Assembly (NCBI GenBank): GCA_002898255.1
Contig: BEIE01000002.1
Span: 248,001 to 312,000 of the forward strand
Direction of reading: 5' to 3'
Source of the DNA: a bacterium HR28
GTDB lineage: Bacteria > Chloroflexota > Chloroflexia > Thermomicrobiales > Thermomicrobiaceae
Length of the DNA: 64,000 nt
Shown: positions 1 through 9,267 of the stretch, piece after piece
Layout: each line of letters opens with the position of its first letter
Position numbering within the stretch: the first letter of the stretch is position 1
Notes under the pieces: generated by a model
What the model was told of the DNA's origin: nothing
Seen by the model: only the letters and a program-made list of their open reading frames with translations
Databases searched by the model: none
Position numbers and translations under genes: made by a program

Positions 1-867
1 GACGTCGTACCACTCCACTTGCTTCATCCGTCGCAGCCAAGTCAGCTGGTGTCGCGCGTACCGATGCGTGTCGTACTTGATTCGTGCGATCGCTTCTTCC
101 AACGTGAGCTTCCCCCTGAGATACAGCACTATTTGGCGGTACCCCAGCGCAGTCATCGCCGGCACGTCCGGCGGAACACCTTCCCTCAGCAACCGCCGCA
201 CCTCATCCACCAGGCCACGCGCAATCTGCCGTTCTACCCGTTCGTCAATCCGCCGGTAGAGCTCCTCGCGCGGCATCGTCAACCCAAGCCATAAGACCCG
301 CCATGGCGGAGACTCCTTCCCCTCGAGCTCGGTCATGCGTCGCCCGGTTGCGTGAAAGATCTCCAGCGCCCGGATCACCCGCCGTACGTTTTCCGGTGGG
401 ATCCGCGCCGCAGCCAGTGGGTCAACTCGTTCCAATTCACGATGCAGCACCTCTGGCCCTTCAACACGCGCTCGGAGTTCCAACTGCGCTCGGAGCTCCG
501 GGTTCGGCGGTGCCGGTGGGATCCGCCACCCTTCTAGCAAGGCTCGGAGATAGAGTGGTGTCCCACCGGCCACAATCGGTAACCTGCCACGGGCATGGAT
601 CGCCTCGATCGCCGCACGAGCATCCCGCTGGTAAAGCGCCAGCGAGTAGTCGTCACGCGGATCCACGATATCGATCAGATGGTGTGGCACACCCTTGCGC
701 TCCTCAAGCGAAGGCTTGTCTGTACCAATGTCCATTCCGCGGTATAAGTACCGCGAATCCGCCGAGACCACCTCGCCGCCAAACTCCAGCGCCAGCCGGA
801 TCGCCGTCGCCGTCTTCCCCACCGAAGTCGGCCCAACCAACGCGATCACCGGTTTCCGCTTGCCCAT
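1..867 (-). CDS. miaA: tRNA dimethylallyltransferase MiaA, C-terminus cut by window edge
   Basis: Transfers a dimethylallyl group to the N6 of A37 in tRNAs that read codons starting with U. Read on the minus strand, it begins MGKRKPVIALVGPTSVGKT, a P-loop. This is followed by the family motif SADSRYLYRGMDIGTDKP and later by VAGGTPLYLRALLEGW. The visible 289 residues are close to the usual length of about 300, and the last ones (KQVEWYDV) match the normal C-terminal region, so only a few residues are lost at the edge. The ATG at 867-865 is the first start that gives the P-loop at the proper position. It is divergent from mltG across a 75-nt gap. Confidence 0.95.
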   Translation of the reverse strand, partial: MGKRKPVIALVGPTSVGKTATAIRLALEFGGEVVSADSRYLYRGMDIGTDKPSLEERKGVPHHLIDIVDPRDDYSLALYQRDARAAIEAIHARGRLPIVAGGTPLYLRALLEGWRIPPAPPNPELRAQLELRARVEGPEVLHRELERVDPLAAARIPPENVRRVIRALEIFHATGRRMTELEGKESPPWRVLWLGLTMPREELYRRIDERVERQIARGLVDEVRRLLREGVPPDVPAMTALGYRQIVLYLRGKLTLEEAIARIKYDTHRYARHQLTWLRRMKQVEWYDV

Positions 868-942
868 CCCAATCGCCCCCTGGTAGACTCACCGCCGGTC
901 GCGCGCCCCGTTACGTCCAGCGCCGACGGGAGGCCACCGTTC

Positions 943-1995
943 GTGCTCCGGGTCATGGTACAGGCTCTGAAGCTCGCTGCCGTACTCGTTCTCGCCGCCG
1001 TTATCGTCATCGCGGCACAACGAGCTCTCGTCGCTCGGCTCGAAGCCACGAGCCAACCGGCAGGTACCCCTGTCGTCTTCCAAGTCCAGGAGGATGAGTC
1101 GATCGACTCAATTGCGGAGCGCCTCCACGAGGCTGGACTCATCCGTTCACCAACCTACTTCAAATTGCGAGTTCGCCTCAGCAACGCCGACACGCGCATC
1201 CGCGCCGGTCGCTTCACTCTCTACACCGGCATGTCGGTCGACCAGATTATTCGCACTTTGACGACCGCACCTGGTGTCCAGGTCGTCCGCGTCCGCTTCC
1301 AGGAAGGATGGCGTGCGGAACAGTACGCCGACGAACTCGTCCGAGTGGGGATCCTCTCCAGCCCTCAGCAATTCCTTGATGTTCTTCAGGCCAGCCGCTG
1401 GCAGACACGGTTTCCCTTCCTCGCCGACGTCCCCTCGACAGCAACCGTCGAGGGGTTCCTTTTCCCTGACACCTATGAGTTCCGCATCGATGCGACACCC
1501 GAAGAGATCGTCGAAGCACTTCTCCAAAACTTCGACCGCCGTGTGCCAGCGGAAGATCGCGCGCGTGCCCAGGAACTCGGTCGCACTTTCTACCAGGTGC
1601 TCATCATCGCGTCAATCGTCGAACGCGAGGCTGTTATTCCCGAAGAACGCCCGATCATCGCGTCCGTCTTTTACAATCGTCTGCGTGAGAACATGCCGCT
1701 CCAGGCCGATCCCACGGTGCAGTATGCTCTCGGTTCCGCACAAGATTGGTGGCCATCTCTCGACAATCTCCCCGATCTGGCAACCGTCGATAGCCTCTAC
1801 AACACCTATCGCTATGCAGGGTTCCCGCCTGGGCCAATCTGTAATCCGAGTCGTGCCTCGATCGAGGCAGCCCTCTCACCAGCTCAGACTGACTATCTCT
1901 ACTTCGTGACGCGTGGCGACGGCAGCGGCGCCCATGTCTTCGCTCGTACCTATGAGGAGCATGTTCGCAATATTCGGGAGCAGCACGGCGGATGA
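943..1995 (+). CDS. mltG: Endolytic murein transglycosylase MltG (YceG-like)
   Basis: Membrane-anchored lytic transglycosylase that cuts nascent glycan strands and so sets their length. One N-terminal membrane helix covers about residues 8-26. A LysM-like segment follows (residues 45-105), then the YceG catalytic domain. The catalytic glutamate is E227 in ASIVEREA; LQADPTVQYALG and the late motif NTYRYAGFPPGPICNPS are also typical. The 350-aa length is normal. The GTG start at 943 sits 9 nt after GGGAGG; a later ATG at 955 has no suitable ribosome site. The stop overlaps the aroE start, so the two genes are translationally coupled. In many bacteria mltG is found beside aroE or other cell-wall and replication genes. 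Confidence 0.95.
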   Translation: MLRVMVQALKLAAVLVLAAVIVIAAQRALVARLEATSQPAGTPVVFQVQEDESIDSIAERLHEAGLIRSPTYFKLRVRLSNADTRIRAGRFTLYTGMSVDQIIRTLTTAPGVQVVRVRFQEGWRAEQYADELVRVGILSSPQQFLDVLQASRWQTRFPFLADVPSTATVEGFLFPDTYEFRIDATPEEIVEALLQNFDRRVPAEDRARAQELGRTFYQVLIIASIVEREAVIPEERPIIASVFYNRLRENMPLQADPTVQYALGSAQDWWPSLDNLPDLATVDSLYNTYRYAGFPPGPICNPSRASIEAALSPAQTDYLYFVTRGDGSGAHVFARTYEEHVRNIREQHGG

Positions 1996-2831
1996 TGAAG
2001 CGCCTCGGACTCATCGGTTACCCGGTTGAGCACAGCCTCTCTCCTGCGTTCCAGCAGGCTGCCCTTGATGCCCTTGGCATTCCCGCCCACTACGAACTCT
2101 GGCCAACACCACCGGCGGAGCTCCCCACTCGCATCGCCACACTCCGAGAGCCCAACGTTGTTGGTGCCAACGTGACGGTCCCCCACAAGGAGGCCGTCAC
2201 CCGCTTCGTCGATTCTCTGGCTCCTCGCGCCCTTCGCGCCGGGGCGGTCAACACCATCGTGGTGCGCAGCACCGGTCTCCATGGTGACAACACCGACATC
2301 CCGGGTTTTCTCTTCCCGCTCACCCGCCGCGGTTTTCCCATTGGGGATCTTCGTGTCGTCTTGCTCGGAGCCGGTGGCGCAGCACGCGCAGTTGTCGTCG
2401 CTTTCGCTGATCACCGTTGCCGCTCACTAGTGATCGCCAACCGTTCTCTGGCCCGTGCCCAGGCCCTGGTCGCCGAGTTTGGCCTTGGTCGGGCATTGCC
2501 CCTTGGTACAGAACTGCTCCCAGAACTGGCCACTGCCGATCTCCTCGTCAATGCCACCAGCGTCGGTTGGGATGGCCACTCCTCCCCAATCCCGCTTGAG
2601 TGGCTCGACGTCTTACCCTCACACGCACTCGTCTACGACCTTACCTATCGCCAGACTCCTTTGCTTGCCGCCGCTCACGCCCGCGGCCTTGCAACGCTCG
2701 ACGGCCTCGAAATGCTTGTTGCCCAGGGAGCTGAGTCATTCCGCCTCTGGTTCCAGATGGATCCCCCATACGAACTCATGCTGCGCGCGGCCACAGACGC
2801 CCGCGCTCGCCGGTTCGGGACGAACGGGTGA
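1992..2831 (+). CDS. aroE: Shikimate dehydrogenase AroE
   Basis: NADP-dependent reduction of 3-dehydroshikimate to shikimate in the chorismate (aromatic amino acid) pathway. The substrate-binding motif GYPVEHSLSP lies at the N-terminus. NVTVPHKE carries the catalytic lysine, NTDIPGF the paired aspartate, and GAGGAARAV is the NADP dinucleotide fold. The 279-aa length is standard. The ATG at 1992 overlaps the mltG stop (ATGA arrangement). A second in-frame ATG at 1995 cannot be excluded as the true start. No other aro gene is present in the window, so the pathway genes are dispersed. Confidence 0.95.
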   Translation: MMKRLGLIGYPVEHSLSPAFQQAALDALGIPAHYELWPTPPAELPTRIATLREPNVVGANVTVPHKEAVTRFVDSLAPRALRAGAVNTIVVRSTGLHGDNTDIPGFLFPLTRRGFPIGDLRVVLLGAGGAARAVVVAFADHRCRSLVIANRSLARAQALVAEFGLGRALPLGTELLPELATADLLVNATSVGWDGHSSPIPLEWLDVLPSHALVYDLTYRQTPLLAAAHARGLATLDGLEMLVAQGAESFRLWFQMDPPYELMLRAATDARARRFGTNG

Positions 2832-2915
2832 GAGACGCTTCGGCTCCCGTCTGCTACTCTCCGTTGCGAAACAACGACGGGCGGGTTTTGGTCACCGGAC
2901 AGAGGGAATGCCCGG

Positions 2916-3644
2916 ATGTTCGATACGACCGTCGCTTTTCTTCCGATCGCTGCCGCCGTCGGATTCGCGCTCGGCGGCCTCATCGAACTCACAGCTCTGC
3001 GACTCCCCTCCGGGGAGCCCCTCCTCGGGCGACCGACCTGCCCAGCTTGTGGCGCACCAGCTTCCCACTGGGGCTGGCTCTTCCCTCGCCGTTGTGCCGC
3101 CTGCCGCTTCTTCCCTCGCTCACAGCTCGTGCTCCAGGTGTTGGCCGCTGGCACCCTCGCTGCTGCCTGGTTCCGTTTCCTCTCTGCGCCGCTCGATGCC
3201 TTCCGTGTCTCCCTCTTCACGCTCTTCCTCTGGCTCATCGCCCGCATCGACTGGGCACACCACCTCATCTATCTGGTGACCGTCGTTCCAACCTTACTGC
3301 TCGCCACCATCCTTGCACTCTTGGCATCGCCTCGTGCGCTCCTCCTGTCCCTTGCTGGGAGTACGGCCGCAACCCTGCTTTTCCTCATCTTCTACGGTCT
3401 CGGCCGGCTTCTCTATCGTCGCCCTGCCCTGGGAAGCGGTGACATCTTCCTCGCCGCACTCATCGGCGCAATGCTCGGCATCAATCGGTTCCTTCCGACC
3501 CTTTTGCTTGGTATGGCCGCTGCAGCTATCGCCGCACTGTGGCTCCTCGCCTACCGGAGCGCCAGCCGCCTTACCTATCTCCCGTACGGCTCATTCCTGG
3601 CTGCGGGTGCAGTAACCGGCCTCCTCCTCTGGGGACCTGCCTGA
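2916..3644 (+). CDS. Prepilin peptidase (type IV leader peptidase, A24 family)
   Basis: Integral-membrane aspartic protease that removes prepilin leaders and often methylates the new N-terminus. The N-terminal domain keeps two CxxC pairs (C42/C45 and C60/C63) for zinc. The two catalytic aspartates are D112 in RIDWAHHLI and D176 in GSGDIFL. About seven hydrophobic segments span the rest, and the 242-aa length is normal. Start: ATG at 2916, 8 nt after AGAGGGA. No pilin or pilus ATPase gene lies in the window, so its substrates are elsewhere. It is 84 nt downstream of aroE on the same strand and may share its transcript. Confidence 0.9.
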   Translation: MFDTTVAFLPIAAAVGFALGGLIELTALRLPSGEPLLGRPTCPACGAPASHWGWLFPRRCAACRFFPRSQLVLQVLAAGTLAAAWFRFLSAPLDAFRVSLFTLFLWLIARIDWAHHLIYLVTVVPTLLLATILALLASPRALLLSLAGSTAATLLFLIFYGLGRLLYRRPALGSGDIFLAALIGAMLGINRFLPTLLLGMAAAAIAALWLLAYRSASRLTYLPYGSFLAAGAVTGLLLWGPA

Positions 3645-4422
3645 TCCTCCGCATCCCCAGTACACAGCATGGGCCCTAAGCAGAACACACGGAGCCGCCC
3701 AGACGCCTGCGCTCCCTTTCCCCTTGCCCATGGGATCGAGGCTGCACTCCGCTCTCCCGACTCACCGGCAAGGTACAGCGATGAGCTTCCTGTCCGTGTG
3801 ATCGGCTGACCCGACGTTGCGCAGCAGCTACGGGACTACTCACCGCTCGGCAATGTCCGATGGCGCGCCAGTCTCGTGCTCACAACACCCAACTGCACCT
3901 GTACCCGTCCTTGGGTATCCCCTCGCGAGGAGGCGTCGGCAGTGGGCCCTACTCACACCTGTCCTCGGCTCACACACGCCAACGATCGGCCCACCAAGAC
4001 CTCACTCACGGGACGCGCTACGATGGAAGAGCACACGAGACGAATACCACACGACAGAGGCGGAAGATCCGGAACGCCCTCAACGACTCTGTTGCAATAC
4101 ACGTCCACTCCGTGCTACCTGGGCTCCTGAGACAGACGAACCCACCCATCCCTGAGAACGCAATGCAGCGTGTCCAAACTGCCAAACAGAGTCCCCCGAG
4201 CCTCGCTCACCACACATCCACGGGAAACTCGGAGCAGTACTTCGGAATCCTTCAGCACTCCCAGACGCTCCCTCAAGGATCCCTATCAGAATTCCGCCTT
4301 GTCATGCACTTCGCGGGGAAAGGAGCAGAGGGCATCTCGACAAACGTAACCGTCACGGCGGTGAAACAGCAATGCCTGCTCTACCTCACCGCCAACGACC
4401 CGGCGTTGACAGCACTCATCGT
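3645..4422. other. 778-nt spacer without a convincing gene
   Basis: This lies between two convergent units (prepilin peptidase and spoVR). Open frames exist on the plus strand, the longest about 198 codons, but their products are rich in His, Arg, Ser and Thr, lack hydrophobic cores, have no ribosome site and resemble no family I know. An imperfect stem (ATCCTTCAG with CTCAAGGAT, one mismatch) lies near 4249-4282. No U-run terminator is visible. Confidence 0.6.
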
Positions 4423-5793
4423 CTACCGCTGCTGCCGATGGCCTTCACGCGGGTGATAGCTCAGGATGAGAGGATCGGTGCCATCGTCCGAACGGGTCTC
4501 CAGCCAGACGCGCCGTCCCCACAACCGATACACGTTTTCCAGCGTCTTCTCCGCCCACGGCAGGTCGAGTTTCCGCCCGTCCCAGATATGCCGGAGATAG
4601 AGCTCGCGGTTCCCACGATAGTCGCCGTCCTCAACCACAATCACCGGAATATGGTTTCCGCCGAGCTCATTCGCCAATCGATCCCGAACTGCTTCCCAGT
4701 CCTTGTCAACCACCACGAGTTCGTCTCCACGCCGCTCGTAGAGATACAGATCCAGCCGCTCCACGAGTTCCTCGGTCAGGTAGTTCCGCACTAGTGAAAC
4801 GTCCGACTCAACTTCCCGCACCAGGAAGAGATGCTCTGTTCCGTACCGCCGCTCAATGTCGCAGAGTAACTCATACCCCAACGCATAGGGATTCAACCTT
4901 CGTCCCGCAGGCTGCAGCACGCTCGCGTGTAACCGCGCGAACTCGACATGTTCTTCGGGCGGGAGATCCAACGACCGCATGATCCGGGCGTGCCACAGCG
5001 TTGCCCATCCCTCATTTAGGACCTTGGTCTTGATCTGCGGCAAGAAATACAACATCTCCGTTCGCACGATCGCGACCACGTCCCGCTCCCAGTCCTCCAG
5101 GATCGGCGAGTGGTCGTGAATGAACAACAGCAGGTCACGGATCGGTTCGGCTGGCGTCGTCGCTGGCCGCCGTTCCTCCCCTCCGCTCTCATCCCTTCGG
5201 CCGCGTTCCTCGAGCCTCCAAAGGTCATCGTACGGCGTCGACGACCGTCGTCGTTGCTCAGGCCCCCGACGCGTCGACGTCTCCGAGGCAGCTGGATCGA
5301 CATGCTCCTGAATCGAGAGCACCGCATCCAGGAGCCGCTCGACCTCCTCTTTCCCATGGGTGAATTCGTACTTCTCGATCCGCTCGGCGTGTAGTGATGC
5401 AATGTCGACCATGTCTCGCCGCGTCTCAGCGAAATAGGCGTTGTTCGCGAAGAAGTCCGCATGTGCCATGACGTGTGCTGCAACGAGCGTGTTCTGCAAC
5501 AACGTGTTCGTCTCTAACAGGAAGGCATAGCATGGATCACTGTTGATCACCAATTCATAGATCTTGCTCAACCCATAGTCGTAGAGCGTCTTCTGTACCT
5601 GATACGCCTTCCCGTGCGTCCAGTGCGAGAATCGCCCTGGAAGGCCATATGCCCCTATCTCGTACATCACCGTCGCTGGCACTACCTCAAAGTGGACCGG
5701 AAGCGGCCGCAACCCGAGTCGTTCGCCCACCTCCCAGATCTCGCCGATACGGCGTTCCAACTCGGCGATTGCGTTTGGCATCCCCTCACGCAC
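4423..5793 (-). CDS. spoVR: SpoVR family protein
   Basis: Third gene of the conserved prkA/DUF444/spoVR set. The family is named for a Bacillus subtilis spore-cortex protein but is common in non-sporulating bacteria (E. coli YcgB); its biochemical role is not settled. Diagnostic stretches include GAYGLPGRFSHWTHGK, YDYGLSKIYELVINSDPCYAF, HVMAHADFFANN and LNEGWATLWHARIM. A charged, low-complexity insert (about residues 165-205, many Arg, Glu and Ser) interrupts the fold. Start: GTG at 5793 lies 5 nt after GGAGGT and overlaps the upstream gene by 8 nt; an ATG at 5781 is the alternative. Final length is 456 aa. Confidence 0.92.
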   Translation of the reverse strand: MREGMPNAIAELERRIGEIWEVGERLGLRPLPVHFEVVPATVMYEIGAYGLPGRFSHWTHGKAYQVQKTLYDYGLSKIYELVINSDPCYAFLLETNTLLQNTLVAAHVMAHADFFANNAYFAETRRDMVDIASLHAERIEKYEFTHGKEEVERLLDAVLSIQEHVDPAASETSTRRGPEQRRRSSTPYDDLWRLEERGRRDESGGEERRPATTPAEPIRDLLLFIHDHSPILEDWERDVVAIVRTEMLYFLPQIKTKVLNEGWATLWHARIMRSLDLPPEEHVEFARLHASVLQPAGRRLNPYALGYELLCDIERRYGTEHLFLVREVESDVSLVRNYLTEELVERLDLYLYERRGDELVVVDKDWEAVRDRLANELGGNHIPVIVVEDGDYRGNRELYLRHIWDGRKLDLPWAEKTLENVYRLWGRRVWLETRSDDGTDPLILSYHPREGHRQQR

Positions 5794-6946
5794 GGGCCAC
5801 CTCCCGCCCCACTTCTGGCCCAAAAAACCGCCGCAGTGCCTGGTAGACGTCCGCTTTCTCGCTGATCGTCACCGTCACAAGCTTCGGACTACCAATGCGC
5901 TGCAGCGTATGCATCAATGTACTGTGATAGGTGTAGCGACCCTGCCGGATCTCCCCGTATCCGAAGAGGTTCACGCAGCGCAAAAGTTCCTCTGCCAGCT
6001 CGCGGCACCGCTCATTGTCCGAAGGCCAGTTGTCACCGTCTGAAAAATGGAACGGATAAATGTTCCATGCATCCGGCGGATAGTACTCTCGAATCAGCTG
6101 GAGTGCCAATTCGTAGGCCGTACTCGCGCGCGTCCCACCACTTTCCCCACGAGTGAAGAACTCCTCCTCAGTGACCTCTTTCGCCTCCGCATGGTGCGCA
6201 ATAAATCGGATCTCTACGCGGTCATATTTCGTTCGCAAGAATCGCACCATCCAGTAATAGAACGCGCGCGAGATGTACTTCTCAAACGTTCCCATTGAAC
6301 CTGAAACATCCATCATTGCAATGACAACCGCGTTCGACTCCCGCTTGATGTCTCGCTCCCAGGTCTTGAAGCGCAGGTCCTCGTTGCTGAAATCACCAAT
6401 GCGCGCCCGCCCCCTCCACGCATTGCGCCGCAGGTTCTCGCGCAGCGTCCGCCGTTTATCGAGATTGGCAAACGGCCCATGCTTGCGTATGTCGGTGAAC
6501 CGCACCGCCTCCGACTCAAGTTCACGCAACCGCTTCTCTTCCAAATTGGGCAATTCCAGATCTTCGAAGATCAGTTCGCCGAGCTCGTCCACCGTGAGTT
6601 CAGCCTCGTAGTAGTCGATCCCTGGCTCATCGCCGGCTTGCGGCCCCACTCCCGGCCCTCGGCCACTCCCAACCCGCCCAATAACATCTCCAACGTTCGT
6701 TCCGCCACTGCCCTGCCCCACCTGCCGCCCCGCCTCGGGATCAAAGCGGAAGCGATACTCCTCCAGCACGCGGATCGGTACCCGCACGAGTCGCTTCCCA
6801 TCGGAGGTAATGATCGATTGCTCGCTGACGATATCCGCCAGGTTCCGCTTAATCGCCTCCTTCACCTTTTCCATGTGCCGCGCCTGGTCGATCGCTCCCT
6901 TCCGGTGCAGCGACCAGTCGTCACGTCGGATCGCCAGCGTGAACAT
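5786..6946 (-). CDS. DUF444 (YeaH/YhbH) von Willebrand-like protein
   Basis: Middle gene of the prkA module. Members accompany the PrkA kinase; E. coli YeaH works with YeaG under nitrogen starvation. The C-terminal half has a metal-ion-dependent adhesion site, MMDVSGSMG, then RFIAHHAEAKEV and HFSDGDNW, as in von Willebrand A folds. A Gly-rich segment around residues 85-115 looks disordered. I chose the ATG at 6946 (386 aa), where MFTLAIRRDDWSLHRKG matches the usual N-terminus and the gap to the prkA stop is 20 nt; GTG codons at 6949 and 6955 are alternatives. The stop lies inside the spoVR start region, which suggests coupling. Confidence 0.92.
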   Translation of the reverse strand: MFTLAIRRDDWSLHRKGAIDQARHMEKVKEAIKRNLADIVSEQSIITSDGKRLVRVPIRVLEEYRFRFDPEAGRQVGQGSGGTNVGDVIGRVGSGRGPGVGPQAGDEPGIDYYEAELTVDELGELIFEDLELPNLEEKRLRELESEAVRFTDIRKHGPFANLDKRRTLRENLRRNAWRGRARIGDFSNEDLRFKTWERDIKRESNAVVIAMMDVSGSMGTFEKYISRAFYYWMVRFLRTKYDRVEIRFIAHHAEAKEVTEEEFFTRGESGGTRASTAYELALQLIREYYPPDAWNIYPFHFSDGDNWPSDNERCRELAEELLRCVNLFGYGEIRQGRYTYHSTLMHTLQRIGSPKLVTVTISEKADVYQALRRFFGPEVGREVARA

Positions 6947-6966
6947 CACCTGCACCCCCAATTGGC

Positions 6967-8904
6967 TCAGCGACTCAACAAGGCCCCAACGTACTTCAGC
7001 AGTTCGTTCGCACAAACCGGGCAGTACCCGTGATGCTGCACCAGCCGGTCGACCACTTCGTTGATCCGGCGCAACTGCTCTGGATCCGGCGTCTTCGATG
7101 ACGTTGTGATCTTCACAACGTCCTTGAGATCAGCGAACAACTTCCGCTCAATTGCCTCCCGCAACCGGTCGTGCGATGTGTAGTCGAACTTCTGCCCTCG
7201 CCGTGCCATCGACGACATCTTGATCAGCAGTTCCTCCCGGAACTGCCGCTTCTGGCTCTCCGGAATCCCGATCTGTTCCTCAATCGACCGCATGAGTCGC
7301 TCATCTGGCTCGAGTTCCTCCTCGGTGATTGGATCGATCACCTTCGTCCGATGCACATACGCCTCGACATTGTCGAGATAGTTATTGAAGAGTGTCCGCG
7401 CCGACTCCTCGAACGAGTAGACGAACGCCCTCTGCACTTCTCGCTTTGCCCACTCGTCGTACTCTTTTCGTGCCTCAGCAATCAGGTTGAGCAGCCGCTC
7501 ACGCTCTTTGGGCGTGATGCTCGTATGCTGCTCCAGCCCGTCTTTCAGGCTTCGCAGGACATCGATCGCGTTGATGCAGCGCGTCCCCTCACGCACGATC
7601 GCCGCCGAGATCCGGTTGATCACGTACCGCGGCGAGACACCATCCATCCCTTCCCGTGTTGCTTCTTCCTGGAGTTCCTTTACGTCTTGCGGTGTGTACC
7701 CCTCAACCGTCTGCCCATCGTAGAGCTTCAGCTTCTTCATCAATGTCATGCCCGCTTTACGGCTTTCCTCCAGCCGAGACAGCACCGCAAAGGTCGCCGC
7801 TGTTTCCAGGGTTCCTGGCGCGATGTGGACATCACGAATGCCGCTCTGCTTTAAGAGCTTCTGGTAGATCTTCACCTCGTCCGATACGCGTAGGTTGTAC
7901 GGTACTTTCACCAAGATGATCCGGTCCTGCAGCGCCTCACTCCGCTTGTTCCCCACAAATGCGTTGTACTCGTGCTCATTGGTGTGGCTGATCACCACCT
8001 CGTCCGCGTAGATCATCGGGAAGCGGCCCGTCTTGATGCTCTGCTCCTGTGTCAACGTCAACAGCACATAGAGGAAACGCTCGTCCACTTTCAACATCTC
8101 GATGAACTCAACCAATCCGCGATTGGCAATGTTCAGTTCCCCATCAAACCGATATGCCCGCGGATCTGATTCCGCACCAACTTCCCCAATTGTTGAGAGA
8201 TCAATACTCCCTACCAGTTCCGAAATGTCCTGGCTCTTCGGATCGGACGGCGTGAACGTGCCGATTCCTACCCGGTGCTTCTCCGAGAAGACGATCCGCA
8301 CAACGGGGACATCCTCATGTCGCCCACTAAATGGCTGTCCGGGTCGGCTCCAGGGATGTGTCTCGTCTCGAGGTGCTTCTTCCAGGTGATATCGGCACCA
8401 CGGGCAGAGTTCGCCTTCGATATAGACACCGTATTCCCGGTATAAGTCTTCGCGTAGCGGTTCCGGCACGAGGTGCAGCGGTTCCTCGTGCATCGGACAA
8501 CCTTTGATCGCGTACACCGCTCCTCGTGCCGTCCGCGTGTACCGCTCCAGTCCCCGCTTCAGCTTCGCGACGATTGTCGATTTGCCTCCGCCTACCGGTC
8601 CCATCAGGAGCAAAATCCGTTTGCGGACTTCCAGGCGCTGTGCAGCCGAGCGGAAGTACTCCACAATCTGCTCGAGCGGCTTCTCGAGACCAAAAATCTC
8701 GTCGGCAAAGAAGTTGTACCGCACCCGTCCATCGGGTAGCTGCTCCACCCCGGCATCCATGATCATGTTGTAGATTCGGGCATGCGCCAGTTGTGCAATC
8801 TGCGGATTCTTCAGCACGAGCTCCAAGTAGTCACTAAACGTCCCTTCCCACTTGAGCTCGGCTTCCTCTGCACGATAGGCTTCCAGTCGCTCCAGAAGAT
8901 CCAT
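6967..8904 (-). CDS. prkA: PrkA family serine protein kinase / AAA+ protein
   Basis: First gene of the leftward module prkA, DUF444, spoVR. PrkA proteins combine an AAA-like ATPase region with a distant kinase-like domain; B. subtilis PrkA affects sporulation and E. coli YeaG the response to sustained nitrogen starvation. Walker A is GPVGGGKST (residues 102-110). Further marks are KGCPMHEEPLHL, ELCPWCRYHL with a CxxC pair, FSEKHRVGIGTFTPSDPKSQD and YADEVVISHTNEHEY. Length from the ATG at 8904 is 645 aa, as expected. An upstream extension is possible but has no homology-like content. A 130-360-nt region upstream is full of stem-loops and may be its leader. Confidence 0.95.
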   Translation of the reverse strand: MDLLERLEAYRAEEAELKWEGTFSDYLELVLKNPQIAQLAHARIYNMIMDAGVEQLPDGRVRYNFFADEIFGLEKPLEQIVEYFRSAAQRLEVRKRILLLMGPVGGGKSTIVAKLKRGLERYTRTARGAVYAIKGCPMHEEPLHLVPEPLREDLYREYGVYIEGELCPWCRYHLEEAPRDETHPWSRPGQPFSGRHEDVPVVRIVFSEKHRVGIGTFTPSDPKSQDISELVGSIDLSTIGEVGAESDPRAYRFDGELNIANRGLVEFIEMLKVDERFLYVLLTLTQEQSIKTGRFPMIYADEVVISHTNEHEYNAFVGNKRSEALQDRIILVKVPYNLRVSDEVKIYQKLLKQSGIRDVHIAPGTLETAATFAVLSRLEESRKAGMTLMKKLKLYDGQTVEGYTPQDVKELQEEATREGMDGVSPRYVINRISAAIVREGTRCINAIDVLRSLKDGLEQHTSITPKERERLLNLIAEARKEYDEWAKREVQRAFVYSFEESARTLFNNYLDNVEAYVHRTKVIDPITEEELEPDERLMRSIEEQIGIPESQKRQFREELLIKMSSMARRGQKFDYTSHDRLREAIERKLFADLKDVVKITTSSKTPDPEQLRRINEVVDRLVQHHGYCPVCANELLKYVGALLSR

Positions 8905-9035
8905 GACAGCTCGTCGCTCCTTCCCCTCGCATCCCGCAAGGCCGCGTTCTTCATGCATCGTTTCGCCATTGCCCCCTTCCGTGCCTGAGTGACAGCGACG
9001 CACTCCGCACAGCGCGCGAGCGCAGTTGAGAACCT

Positions 9036-9267
9036 ACCTTGGGAAAGGTGGAAGATCACCGCCCCACGTGGTCTCACGAGACGGTGGTCAGGCTCCAGAA
9101 GCCTGACAACACTACGTTCGACAGTGGCGCTCCCCCGGTGCGGCATCAACCGATACCGCCCAACTGGAACTCCACTGTCGAACGTGCGGAACCTCTGCAC
9201 TATTGTAAACGACGGAATGCCCGCTGTGGTTTCGCCGATCCGAGTACTGGGAGACAACCGGTACTCG
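9036..9267 (-). ncRNA. Stem-loop cluster upstream of prkA, possible structured leader
   Basis: Six inverted repeats follow one another: 9036-9049 (ACCTT, loop GGGA), 9071-9082 (GTCTC/GAGAC), 9087-9107 (8-bp GTCAGGCT/AGCCTGAC), 9114-9185 (14-bp perfect arms, ACGTTCGACAGTGG), a nested 9140-9159 stem, and 9241-9267 (10 bp with one wobble). On the minus strand all lie 130-360 nt upstream of the prkA start, so a regulatory leader is possible. They could equally be an unrelated hairpin element. I do not recognise a known RNA family, and the strand is inferred only from the neighbour. Confidence 0.4.
9114..9185. repeat. Long inverted-repeat element, 14-bp perfect arms, 44-nt interior
   Basis: The arm at 9114-9127 (ACGTTCGACAGTGG) is perfectly complementary to 9172-9185. 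Inside, CCGGT (9135-9139) can pair with ACTGG and GCGGCATC (9140-9147) with GATACCGC (9152-9159, one mismatch). The whole 72 nt can thus fold as one long interrupted hairpin. No target-site duplication flanks it. It resembles in architecture, not in sequence, the elements at 29784-29863, 40426-40514 and 62424-62499. Confidence 0.75.

Noticed and set aside
303-1097. Long plus-strand frame opposite miaA
   Set aside because: Shadow of miaA; Pro/Arg/Ser-rich translation caused by the codon bias of the real gene on the other strand.
3860-4456. 198-codon open frame in the spacer past the prepilin peptidase gene
   Set aside because: Composition rich in His, Thr, Arg and Ser without a hydrophobic core, no ribosome site, and it runs into the spoVR end on the other strand.
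9114-9185. Small transposon-like element (MITE)
   Set aside because: No flanking target duplication, and the three similar elements elsewhere share no arm sequence.
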